This document shows, piece after piece, positions 1 to 6,841 of a stretch of DNA of 43,016 bases. The position numbers and the translations under genes are program-made. The notes under the pieces were generated by a model. The model was not told where the DNA came from. It did not search any database and saw only the letters and a program-made list of their open reading frames with translations. The stretch is from NCBI GenBank assembly GCA_023398575.1, contig JAEWSC010000054.1:1-43016 (forward strand), written 5' to 3'. Position 1 is the stretch's first letter. Each line of letters opens with the position of its first letter. Source of the DNA: Bacillota bacterium (GTDB taxonomy: Bacteria > Bacillota > Clostridia > Christensenellales > Aristaeellaceae).

Positions 1-259
1 CGTCATAGCCGCTCAAAATAACCACCTGCATCCATGGCATGGTCTGAGCGACGGAACGACAAAGCTGCAACCCATCCATAAAAGGCATTTTGATATCGGT
101 GATCAGAATATCAGGCTTAATATCCTGGATCATGGAAAGCGCAATTTCTCCATCCGGCGCTTCACCCGCCAGAGCAAATTCTGTCTGCTCCCAAGGAACG
201 TTATTGCGTATCCCTTCCCGAATCACAATTTCGTCATCCGCCAGAAAAACCTTATACAT
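1..259 (-). CDS. Response regulator, receiver domain (partial, cut by window edge)
   Basis: Translating the minus strand from an ATG at 259 gives the first 86 residues of a CheY-like receiver domain. The acidic pair is D8-D9 and the predicted phospho-acceptor is D55 in the motif ITDIKMPFMDG; the sequence runs off the window just after LSGYD, where the conserved Ser of the fourth strand lies. The start codon lies inside the last codons of the upstream kinase gene (8-nt overlap), so the two are translationally coupled. Kinases of this type are almost always paired with YesN-like regulators that have a C-terminal AraC helix-turn-helix, but that part is outside the window, so the output domain is inferred. 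It should be the output protein of the sugar-sensing system formed with the next two genes. Confidence 0.93.
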   Translation of the reverse strand, partial: MYKVFLADDEIVIREGIRNNVPWEQTEFALAGEAPDGEIALSMIQDIKPDILITDIKMPFMDGLQLCRSVAQTMPWMQVVILSGYD

Positions 260-1715
260 CGTCCTGCCTCCTTGCGGGAACAGTAAAAGAAACAGTGGTT
301 CCCTGAGGTCCGCTTTCGATGGCCAAGCCCCTAGTTGGATTGTAATAAAGCTGCAGGCGGGTATTGACATTATATAATCCATAGCCGGCAGTTTCATTGC
401 ACATGATGTCACCTTCTGTCAAACAGGCGCGTATTTCCGCAAGCCTTTCCCTTGACATGCCCACGCCATCATCTCTGACTTGTATGTGGATGAGTTCATC
501 CTCCTGCCAGCCCCGAATTTCGACTAAGCCTCGGCCACGCCGGTGCTTAATGCCATGGTAAATGGCATTTTCCACCAAGGGCTGTATGACAAGCTTCAAT
601 ATTTGATGATCGTATAAGTTTTCCGGAATATCAATCAGGTAATCGAGTATATCCCTGTATCGAATTTTTTGTATGGTCAAGTATCCTTGCAGATGCCGCA
701 CTTCTTGAGAAAGTGGAATCCAATCCCGGCCTTGACTCAAGGAAATACGAAAGAAATCAGACAATGCTTGGGTAATTTGAATGACCTCTGCCGTACGGCG
801 GGCCTCTGCCAGCCAAACGATAGCATCCAGAGTGTTGTATAGAAAGTGCGGGGCAATTTGCGCTTGCAATGCCCGCAGCTCGCTTTTCTTCAGGTTCTCC
901 TGCTCCCGTTTATTCTCCTCTATCAGGTCTGAAAGCTTACCGGCCATAATATTCAGACTGGCGGTGAGGGATTTCAATTCCTCCACTTCCGTTGTAGGCG
1001 CACGGGCCAGCAAGTTACCGCCAGCAAGGTTTCCGGCAAACCCCTCCAACTGAGCAATGGGGCGGCGTATGGTTTCCCCAAGGGAAGCCTGGGCCATCAT
1101 AGAAAACAAGATCGTCAACAGCAGCAATACCGCCTCCCCGGCGAGAACCACTCCCAGCATGTTTTGCAAACGTGTGCTGGTATCTGTTGCCGCGCTGATT
1201 TCCAGCGCAATGAAATCCTCCAGCATATCGCCGACAAGCGCGGCGACACTGCGTACCTCCTCCAGCGTTACCTCAATATCCTCCACTCGTGCACCAGCCT
1301 CCATTTGCCGGCCCATATCGCTTACATAGTCCTCGAGTGTATTCATAGTACGTCTGGCCACCGTCAGTTGAACCGGGTTTCGGGTGACACTGGAGACCAT
1401 CAAGCTATCAAGTTCGCTATTGATTTGCTGAATCAATGTGTAATGCACACCCTCAGCAAATGTTTTTCGACCGGCAACAACGCTCCACAATTCATCTTTG
1501 ATCTTTTCCTCGATCAGCGGCTTAAGGGAAGACACCCGCTTGATCTGACTAATAACGTCATGATACCGAAAAGCATAATTGGCCATTACACCCACACTGG
1601 CAATTAGCGGAATGATCATCAAGCCCATGATAATAATGTATGAGAGCTTTAGACGCTTGCCAATACTTCTGTCCACATGCATAAGATCCAAAGCGCGCTC
1701 AATAAATGTACCCAT
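252..1715 (-). CDS. YesM/LytS-type sensor histidine kinase (487 aa)
   Basis: This is a membrane histidine kinase. It has a TM helix at about residues 25-47, an extracellular stretch of about 140 residues that looks mostly helical, a second TM at about 187-210, a HAMP linker (about 210-265), a His_kinase domain with the phospho-acceptor in QIAPHFLYNTLD (His near residue 290), and a C-terminal HATPase with the N-box VENAIYHGI and G-box DDGVGM. The extracellular part is too small and featureless to be a sugar-binding domain, which fits a partner binding protein supplying specificity. The gene starts only 2 nt after the stop of the binding-protein gene and overlaps the regulator gene by 8 nt. By analogy with AraPST of Geobacillus and XylFII-LytS of Clostridium, the sugar-loaded lipoprotein probably docks on this kinase; this is inference from gene order. 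Confidence 0.93.
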   Translation of the reverse strand: MGTFIERALDLMHVDRSIGKRLKLSYIIIMGLMIIPLIASVGVMANYAFRYHDVISQIKRVSSLKPLIEEKIKDELWSVVAGRKTFAEGVHYTLIQQINSELDSLMVSSVTRNPVQLTVARRTMNTLEDYVSDMGRQMEAGARVEDIEVTLEEVRSVAALVGDMLEDFIALEISAATDTSTRLQNMLGVVLAGEAVLLLLTILFSMMAQASLGETIRRPIAQLEGFAGNLAGGNLLARAPTTEVEELKSLTASLNIMAGKLSDLIEENKREQENLKKSELRALQAQIAPHFLYNTLDAIVWLAEARRTAEVIQITQALSDFFRISLSQGRDWIPLSQEVRHLQGYLTIQKIRYRDILDYLIDIPENLYDHQILKLVIQPLVENAIYHGIKHRRGRGLVEIRGWQEDELIHIQVRDDGVGMSRERLAEIRACLTEGDIMCNETAGYGLYNVNTRLQLYYNPTRGLAIESGPQGTTVSFTVPARRQDDV

Positions 1716-1717
1716 AC

Positions 1718-2692
1718 TCAGTATCCTCTGGGAGGCAGGCTATCCAGATTATCATCAAACTCGGTAAACACCGTTTCAATGGAATAGGTATTACGCTCAA
1801 TGGTTTCCCCATTTGCCAGCTTTTTGGCAAGCGCCATTACAACATCTCCCAATTTTGGCGTGCACTCTACGACGCAGTTGATCTTACCTTCCTTTAAAAG
1901 GTCTATGGCCTTTTGCTCTCCATCCACGGTAATAATAACGATATCCTTGCCTGGTATAAGGCCTGCTGCTTCGATGGTTTCCAAAGCCCCAAGGGTCATG
2001 GAATCATTATGTGAGTACAACACATCAATATCTGGGTACTTTTCCAAAAGATATTCCATACACTCTCGGCCTTTTGACAAAAGGAAATCCCCAGAGACGC
2101 TTCCCATAATCTCATATTTAGGATCGCCGTTGAGCACTTCCCGAAATCCCAGGCCTCTTTGCCGCATGGGTGAGGAATCCTCTGTGCCGGCGATTTCCAC
2201 GATGCGCACATGGTCCATACCGGCTGTTTTTTTTAGCAGAAACTGCCCCGCGGAGCGGCCTTCCTGAAAAAAATCCGAACCAATAAAGCCCACATACAAA
2301 CTGTCATCTTCCGTTTTTATCAGACGGTCTACCAGCAAAACAGGGATGCCGGCTTCTTTCGCCTCCCTTAATACGTTATCCCAGCCATCCTCCACAATGG
2401 GCGAAAAGGCGATCACATCCACCTGATAGGCGATGAAGGAGCGAATTGCCTTAATTTGCTTTTCCTGGCTTTGTTCCGCATTTTCAAACATCAATTGTAC
2501 GCCTGCCCGCTGGGCAGCGTCTTTGATCGACTGACTGTTACCAATACGCCAGGCACTTTCTGAGCCTAATTGGGCATAGCCCAAAAGAACCGGCTTTTCT
2601 ATGGGGCTATTGTTTGCTGGCGATTCTGGTGTGCAGCCTGTGAGAAGAAAAAAAAGTGCAAGCAAAAGAGAAATGTATTTTAGCTTTTGCAA
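1718..2692 (-). CDS. YtfQ-like sugar-binding lipoprotein, likely input subunit of a three-component sensor (324 aa)
   Basis: This is a periplasmic-binding-protein fold (Peripla_BP_4, LacI/ribose-binding type). The opening GYAQLGSESAWR, the KAIRSFIAYQVDVIAFSP stretch and the YSHNDSMTLGALE segment resemble E. coli YtfQ, which binds galactofuranose. An ATG at 2722 is possible, but it lies only about 20 nt after the predicted transcription start and has no ribosome site. A TTG at 2692 follows GGGGAGG by 8 nt and gives a compact lipoprotein signal ending in the lipobox LLTGC, so I chose TTG. No permease or ATPase genes adjoin it; instead the kinase and regulator genes follow at 2 nt and with overlap. 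This argues for a sensing rather than transport role. The ligand is not shown; a furanose sugar or arabinose is a reasonable guess given araA next door. Confidence 0.9.
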   Translation of the reverse strand: MQKLKYISLLLALFFLLTGCTPESPANNSPIEKPVLLGYAQLGSESAWRIGNSQSIKDAAQRAGVQLMFENAEQSQEKQIKAIRSFIAYQVDVIAFSPIVEDGWDNVLREAKEAGIPVLLVDRLIKTEDDSLYVGFIGSDFFQEGRSAGQFLLKKTAGMDHVRIVEIAGTEDSSPMRQRGLGFREVLNGDPKYEIMGSVSGDFLLSKGRECMEYLLEKYPDIDVLYSHNDSMTLGALETIEAAGLIPGKDIVIITVDGEQKAIDLLKEGKINCVVECTPKLGDVVMALAKKLANGETIERNTYSIETVFTEFDDNLDSLPPRGY

Positions 2693-2746
2693 AGGCTGGC
2701 CCTCCCCATGACAACTATACATTTATTAACGAACATGGATGTGTTC

Positions 2747-2775
2747 ATTATACAGAAATAAGCGAGGGTTTGCAA
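2747..2775 (-). promoter_or_regulatory. Sigma-A promoter of the binding protein-kinase-regulator operon
   Basis: On the minus strand TTGCAA (2770-2775) is followed after exactly 17 nt by TATAAT (2747-2752). Transcription should begin near 2740, which leaves a leader just long enough for the GGGGAGG site and TTG start at 2692. The promoter lies downstream of the araA terminator hairpin, so this operon is transcribed separately from araA. Confidence 0.75.
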
Positions 2776-2780
2776 TTACA

Positions 2781-2807
2781 GAAAAACGGCCGGCATTTCT
2801 GCCGGCC
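2781..2807 (-). terminator. Rho-independent terminator of araA
   Basis: Read on the minus strand, GGCCGGC, a 6-nt loop and GCCGGCC are followed by GTTTTTC. The stem is a perfect 7 bp of pure GC starting 14 nt after the araA stop codon. Confidence 0.9.
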
Positions 2808-2821
2808 TCTCCCATAGGCTG

Positions 2822-4297
2822 TTACTTCAACTTCCAGACCACATCATTCCACAGGAGCTCTTTGCTCAACTGGGGAATGGTTGTATCCTTGTTGATGTGA
2901 ATGAACTCAATGCCCAGCATGTCGCAGAAATCACGCAGATATTCCGCGTCCAGCTGGTAACTAAGTACCGTATGATGGGCGCCGCCAGCCAGAATCCATG
3001 CCTCGGCAGAGGTGCTCAGATCTGGCAGGGGCTTCCACATGACCTGTGCTACGGGCAGCTTAGGCATAGGCTGATAGGGACTTCTGGCCTCCACATCGTT
3101 GACGATCATGCGGAAACGGTCTCCCATATCGACCAAGGTAGCCACGATGGCCGGACCGTCACCGGTGGCAAAGGTCAGCCGGGCCGGAGGTTCTCTATCA
3201 CCGATATTCATGACGTGTACTTCAATGCTAGGACGGTTTGCAGCGATATCCGGATCCACCTCCAGCATGTGCGCACCCAAAATGCCTTCATTAGCTGGGT
3301 CCATATGGTAGGAGTAATCCTCCATAAAGGCAGTGCCACCGGGCAGCCCTTGGGCCATTACCTTCATGACGCGGGTTAAGGCGGATAGCTTCCAATCGCC
3401 TTCGGCACCAAAACCAAAGCCATCCTTCATCAGATTCTGGGTGGCCAGCCCAGGCAGTTGGCGCATTTCCTGCAAATCCTGGAAGGTATCAGTATAAGCT
3501 GAAAATCCACCCTCCATAAGGAAGGAACGCAAAGCCACTTCCTGTCTGGCCTGATAGCGCACAGCCTCGATATTGTCGGTCTTGATATCATACTTTTGCT
3601 GATACTCAGCCATCTTCTCATCAACTTGTGCTTCAGTAACCATATTCATCTTGGCGATTAAGTCACCAACGCCATGGGTATTGACTGACCATCCCAGTTT
3701 GATTTCAGCTTCCACCTTGTCGCCCTCTGTAACAGCCACGTCACGCATATTGTCCCCAAAGCGGCAGACCTTCAACTGGCGGGACTCATGCACACCGATA
3801 GCAGACCGCATCCAGCGGCCCATTCGGGTACGAACCTTCGCATCTTCCCAGTGCCCGGCAATGACCTTTCGGGGCAGGCGCAGCCTGGCGCCGATAAAGC
3901 CGTGCTCCCGGTCACCATGGGCTGATTGATTGGTGTTCATGAAGTTCATGTCAATTTCATTCCATGGAATGTCACGATTGAACTGGGTATTCAAGTGCAG
4001 ATACGGCTTTTGCAGGCGAGTGAGGCCCGCAATCCACATCTTACTGGGGGAGAAGGTATGCATCCAGGCGATGATGCCAGCACAAGCCGGGGTATTGTTG
4101 GCTTCCTGGATCACCTTTTGAATGGACGCCGCATCCAGCACCGCGCCTTTGAATACGACGCTGCCAACAATAGCCGCATCCTTATTAAGGCCTTCGGTCA
4201 TGATTTTGCAGTGTTCCTCTACCTCTTTGATTGTCTCCGGCCCGTACAGGGACTGAGTGCCGGCAATAAACCAGAACTCGTACTTCTTTAAGCTCAT
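2822..4297 (-). CDS. araA: L-arabinose isomerase (491 aa)
   Basis: AraA converts L-arabinose to L-ribulose in the cytoplasm with a Mn2+-type metal. The product is full length for the family. The N-terminal KYEFWFIAGTQSLYG is the family signature. The metal and catalytic set is present: Glu near 299 in GAEGDWK, Glu near 326 in MEDYSYH, His near 343 in GAHMLEVDP, and His 441/442 in GGAHHTVLSY, corresponding to E306, E333, H350 and H450 of the E. coli enzyme. The start is supported by AAGGAGG 7 nt upstream. No araB or araD is visible, so the rest of the pathway must be encoded elsewhere. The gene has its own terminator and a cre-like site over its -10 box, suggesting carbon-catabolite or sugar-repressor control. 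Confidence 0.97.
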   Translation of the reverse strand: MSLKKYEFWFIAGTQSLYGPETIKEVEEHCKIMTEGLNKDAAIVGSVVFKGAVLDAASIQKVIQEANNTPACAGIIAWMHTFSPSKMWIAGLTRLQKPYLHLNTQFNRDIPWNEIDMNFMNTNQSAHGDREHGFIGARLRLPRKVIAGHWEDAKVRTRMGRWMRSAIGVHESRQLKVCRFGDNMRDVAVTEGDKVEAEIKLGWSVNTHGVGDLIAKMNMVTEAQVDEKMAEYQQKYDIKTDNIEAVRYQARQEVALRSFLMEGGFSAYTDTFQDLQEMRQLPGLATQNLMKDGFGFGAEGDWKLSALTRVMKVMAQGLPGGTAFMEDYSYHMDPANEGILGAHMLEVDPDIAANRPSIEVHVMNIGDREPPARLTFATGDGPAIVATLVDMGDRFRMIVNDVEARSPYQPMPKLPVAQVMWKPLPDLSTSAEAWILAGGAHHTVLSYQLDAEYLRDFCDMLGIEFIHINKDTTIPQLSKELLWNDVVWKLK

Positions 4298-4360
4298 GGG
4301 AAACCTCCTTCGCTGTATTCAAATTAAGCGGCATAAAGTATATACACCGAATTTTGCCAT

Positions 4361-4374
4361 TGTAATCGATTATA
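4361..4374 (-). promoter_or_regulatory. cre-like palindrome overlapping the araA -10 box
   Basis: The plus-strand sequence TGTAATCGATTATA matches the Firmicutes catabolite-responsive consensus TGWAANCGNTNWCA at all fixed positions but one (T instead of C at position 13). Its right half, read on the minus strand, is the TATAAT -10 hexamer of araA (4369-4374). No good -35 lies 17 nt upstream, so the promoter may also need activation. A CcpA or LacI-family repressor bound here would block RNA polymerase. The palindrome is seen; the binding protein is inferred. Confidence 0.55.
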
Positions 4375-4450
4375 TCATGCTGTGGACAACCCGTCCAGAA
4401 TCAACTATCTAAACTAAAGCATGAAACACGTGTGCAAATTTCTCTTTGCA

Positions 4451-4479
4451 TTGACAGCAGGATATACCAAGGGTAGAAT
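4451..4479 (+). promoter_or_regulatory. Sigma-A promoter for the 4584-6208 gene pair
   Basis: TTGACA (4451-4456), a 17-nt spacer and TAGAAT (4474-4479) form a near-consensus promoter on the plus strand, divergent from araA. The predicted transcript begins near 4486, downstream of an upstream in-frame GTG at 4482, which rules that GTG out as a start. About 95 nt of leader precede the first gene. Confidence 0.8.
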
Positions 4480-4583
4480 GAGTGCAAACAATCACCGCTA
4501 TTCAAGCGAATACCTCAGCATCCCCACATAGCGAAGTCAGTGCAAGAGAATGGGGTGTACAAATCCCTCAAGGAGGTCACATC

Positions 4584-5519
4584 ATGCTTTCCCATGAAGA
4601 GATTACGGCTATTAAAGGTTTTGTGTACACAAATGCACGGCCGCTGGATCTATTCCGCTGGCAGTATCATTTTGAAGGCGGCAGCGCGGATTGCGTTCGC
4701 AAAGTTCTGTCGTTCTACCAAAATCCTGACGGTGGTTTCGGTCATGCGCTGGAGGCAGATGCCTGGAATCCCCGCTCATCCCCCATACAGACAAGTACCG
4801 CTGCCCATTTATTGCTGGAAACTGGTTTAATTGAAAAAGATCACCCAATGATCTGGAGCATGCTGCAATATCTGGACAGCGGTGCGGATATGCAGGGAGA
4901 CCGGTGGCTGAACGTTGTGCCCTCCAACAATGACGCCCCCCACGCCCCTTGGTGGGAGGTGGATTCTGTTAGCACAAGTCATAGCGAGTTTAACCCAAGC
5001 GGCATACTGGCAGGCTTTGGGCTATATTATGCGCCGGCAGGAACCGCATTATCCACCCGGTGCAAAAAGATCACCGGCGAGCTTGTCTCCGCCTTTCTCT
5101 CTTCACCGGAGGTATCCATGCATTCCCTGCTGTGCGTTGAGTCGCTGCTGGGCTTTATTAAACGAGCCGGTCATGTAACCGCCTATCCGGTAGAGGCGTT
5201 GGAAAAAGAGCTGCTTTTGCAAATGGCACGCCTAATTCAGGATGACACGAACAAGTGGGAAGGGTATGCCTGCCGGCCATCTGAGTTCATTCGCACACCG
5301 CAGCACCCGCTTTATACAGACTTTCATGATCTGGTGGAGAAAGAATTGGACTGGCTGGAAGCAGCACGCAACAGTGAGGGTGTTTGGGATATCACCTGGA
5401 AATGGGCCGGCTATGAAAAGGCATTCGCTATCAGTGAAAACTGGTGGAAGACAGATGTTCTGCTGCGCAATATGCGATTTTTGAGAGCATTTGGCCGCTT
5501 AGAAACAAAACTCACGTGA
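4584..5519 (+). CDS. Prenyltransferase/squalene-oxidase-repeat-like protein, function unknown (311 aa)
   Basis: The protein has no signal peptide or membrane segment and appears cytosolic. The motif QNPDGGFGHALEAD near residue 45 is the QxxDGGFG repeat signature of the alpha-alpha toroid fold shared by prenyltransferases, squalene cyclases and related proteins. A second aromatic-rich segment follows (APWWEVD, about residue 120), and WDITWKWAGY lies near the C-terminus. The family is widespread in Firmicutes as a hypothetical protein and no reaction is assigned to it. The ATG at 4584 follows AGGAGG by 7 nt; the frame stays open upstream to a GTG at 4482, but this lies upstream of the predicted transcript start. 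A gene 20 nt downstream is probably co-transcribed. The coding call is strong; the function is not known. Confidence 0.85.
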   Translation: MLSHEEITAIKGFVYTNARPLDLFRWQYHFEGGSADCVRKVLSFYQNPDGGFGHALEADAWNPRSSPIQTSTAAHLLLETGLIEKDHPMIWSMLQYLDSGADMQGDRWLNVVPSNNDAPHAPWWEVDSVSTSHSEFNPSGILAGFGLYYAPAGTALSTRCKKITGELVSAFLSSPEVSMHSLLCVESLLGFIKRAGHVTAYPVEALEKELLLQMARLIQDDTNKWEGYACRPSEFIRTPQHPLYTDFHDLVEKELDWLEAARNSEGVWDITWKWAGYEKAFAISENWWKTDVLLRNMRFLRAFGRLETKLT

Positions 5520-5539
5520 AAACTAAAGGAGAACGGCTA

Positions 5540-6208
5540 ATGACATTCGGCAAAATCCGTAACTACAATGATTTTCTGGAGGCGTTGGCTCGCGCCGGCT
5601 TTTCCATGGTGGGCGACAACAATGAGGGCATATTTTCGCTGGCAAACTATTTTGACAGTTGCATCCGCTGGCATACCGGCGACCCTGATACCGACCCGTG
5701 GGCCTTTCGCATGCGGGTACTTAAAGAAGAAAAGGATATCAGTTATGGAAAGGTGTTCTTCCAAAAGGGCGGTTATATCACCAAGGAATGGGCACCTTAC
5801 TTTCTGTCCGTAAAGAGGCAGCATCGAACATATGAACAGGTGTATCAATCGGGACAGATGGGTTACATGGAACACGGAATCATGAGGTTTGTTGAAATGC
5901 AGGGCGAGGCGGCTTTTAACGACATCAAGGCAGCAGTTGGTGCCAAGGGGCTTGAGGCCGCACTGGCACGGCTGCAGACCAGCATGTTTCTGACCATATC
6001 CGGCGAAGTAAGAAAGCTTTCCAAAGACAATATGCCCTATGGCTGGCCCGTCACCACCTTTCGCCTTGCAGAAGATTTTTGGGGAGATGCTGTCGCTGCT
6101 CAAGCAGAAGCTCTTTCCCCCACATCTGCCCGGGATGCAATTATCCAGCGTGTGTATGAACTAAACCCTGCTGTCACGCAAAAGGCGCTGGACCGCTTTT
6201 TGCGCTAA
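5540..6208 (+). CDS. AlkZ-related protein (222 aa)
   Basis: This is a soluble protein that I recognise as the family often labelled AlkZ-related. Its central segment GIFSLANYFDSCIRWHTGDPDTDPW, given here only as landmarks (SLANYF, WHTGDP, DPW), and the following YGKVFFQKGGYIT are typical of that family. AlkZ itself is a winged-helix DNA glycosylase that unhooks interstrand crosslinks. I cannot point to its catalytic QxQ/QxD-type motif here, so enzymatic activity should not be assumed. The C-terminal half (TISGEVRKL, VTTFRLAEDF) could form the winged-helix part. The ATG at 5540 has an AAGGAG site 9 nt upstream. The frame is open further upstream into the preceding gene, but nothing supports that extension. 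It follows the prenyltransferase-like gene by 20 nt. Confidence 0.8.
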   Translation: MTFGKIRNYNDFLEALARAGFSMVGDNNEGIFSLANYFDSCIRWHTGDPDTDPWAFRMRVLKEEKDISYGKVFFQKGGYITKEWAPYFLSVKRQHRTYEQVYQSGQMGYMEHGIMRFVEMQGEAAFNDIKAAVGAKGLEAALARLQTSMFLTISGEVRKLSKDNMPYGWPVTTFRLAEDFWGDAVAAQAEALSPTSARDAIIQRVYELNPAVTQKALDRFLR

Positions 6209-6260
6209 GGTATAGACCGTGATAATAAACACGAATGCCTGCAAAATAGGAAAAAAGATG

Positions 6261-6289
6261 TTGACAGTAAAGGTCGCATGTGGTAAGAT
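6261..6289 (+). promoter_or_regulatory. Promoter of the tRNA operon
   Basis: TTGACA (6261-6266), 17 nt, TAAGAT (6284-6289) lies about 57 nt before the first tRNA. The -35 is a perfect consensus, as expected for a stable-RNA promoter. Confidence 0.85.
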
Positions 6290-6346
6290 TTTATCCTGTC
6301 AGCAAGAACGGAAAACTTTGCTGAATAGGTCGCCGGACTACGGTAT

Positions 6347-6423
6347 GCGCCTGTAGCTCAGTTGGATAGAGCAACGGCCTTCTAAGCCGTGGGCCAGGGG
6401 TTCGAATCCCTTCAGGCGCGCCA
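6347..6423 (+). tRNA. tRNA-Arg (anticodon TCT)
   Basis: The cloverleaf closes fully: acceptor GCGCCTG/CAGGCGC, D-stem GCTC/GAGC, anticodon stem ACGGC/GCCGT around loop CTTCTAA, T-stem AGGGG/CCCTT (one G-T pair) with loop TTCGAAT, discriminator G and an encoded CCA. Confidence 0.98.
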
Positions 6424-6430
6424 AATACGT

Positions 6431-6506
6431 GGTGGGTATAGTTCAGCGGTAGAGCGCCAGATTGTGGCTCTGGAAGTCATGGGTTCGAATCCCATTACTC
6501 ACCCCA
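6431..6506 (+). tRNA. tRNA-His (anticodon GTG)
   Basis: Acceptor GTGGGTA/TACTCAC, anticodon stem CCAGA/TCTGG around TTGTGGC, T-arm ATGGG/CCCAT, encoded CCA. The genome encodes the extra G(-1) at 6431 opposite C73 at 6503, the identity pair for histidyl-tRNA synthetase. Confidence 0.98.
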
Positions 6507-6539
6507 TTTTCCCTTTCCCTGGCGGCTGTCAAAAAGCGT

Positions 6540-6614
6540 TGGGGTGTCGCCAAGCGGTAAGGCACGGGACTTTGACTCCCGCATCCGTAGGTTCAAATCC
6601 TGCCACCCCAGCCA
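6540..6614 (+). tRNA. tRNA-Gln (anticodon TTG)
   Basis: Acceptor TGGGGTG/CACCCCA, anticodon stem CGGGA/TCCCG around CTTTGAC, T-loop TTCAAAT, discriminator G and encoded CCA. Confidence 0.98.
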
Positions 6615-6620
6615 TTTTTT

Positions 6621-6696
6621 GACCCATTAGCTCAGTTGGCAGAGCACTTGACTTTTAATCAAGGTGTCCGGAGTTCGAGTCTCCGATGGGTCACCA
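6621..6696 (+). tRNA. tRNA-Lys (anticodon TTT)
   Basis: Acceptor GACCCAT/ATGGGTC, anticodon stem CTTGA/TCAAG around the loop containing TTT, T-stem GGAGT-type arm with loop TTCGAGT, discriminator A and encoded CCA. It is the last gene of the four-tRNA operon. Confidence 0.98.
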
Positions 6697-6699
6697 AGA

Positions 6700-6731
6700 C
6701 TCTTGAAGCAGTTATGTTTCAAGGGTTTTTT
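6700..6731 (+). terminator. Terminator of the tRNA operon
   Basis: CTTGAA (6702-6707) pairs with TTCAAG (6718-6723), extended by C-G and T-G pairs, and is followed by a run of six T at 6726-6731. It lies 4 nt after the tRNA-Lys CCA. Confidence 0.85.
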
Positions 6732-6790
6732 GTTGTACTCCATATCATTGCTTCATAAATATCGGCAGGACGATGGTCTGCGCTTGAAAA

Positions 6791-6820
6791 CAAAGAGGAT
6801 GAAGCATAACTGCCTCATCC
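6791..6820 (-). terminator. Probable terminator of glyA
   Basis: On the minus strand GGATGA, a 12-nt loop and TCATCC are followed by TCTTTGTTTTC. The stem is short and the T-tract interrupted, so it may be a modest terminator. Its loop resembles that of the facing tRNA-operon terminator. Confidence 0.6.
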
Positions 6821-6841
6821 CCTTTGGCTGTCGCCATGATT

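Noticed and set aside
5537..6103. Minus-strand frame of 188 codons
   Set aside because: It is antisense to the AlkZ-related gene, which has a ribosome site and recognisable family segments; the reverse frame has neither.
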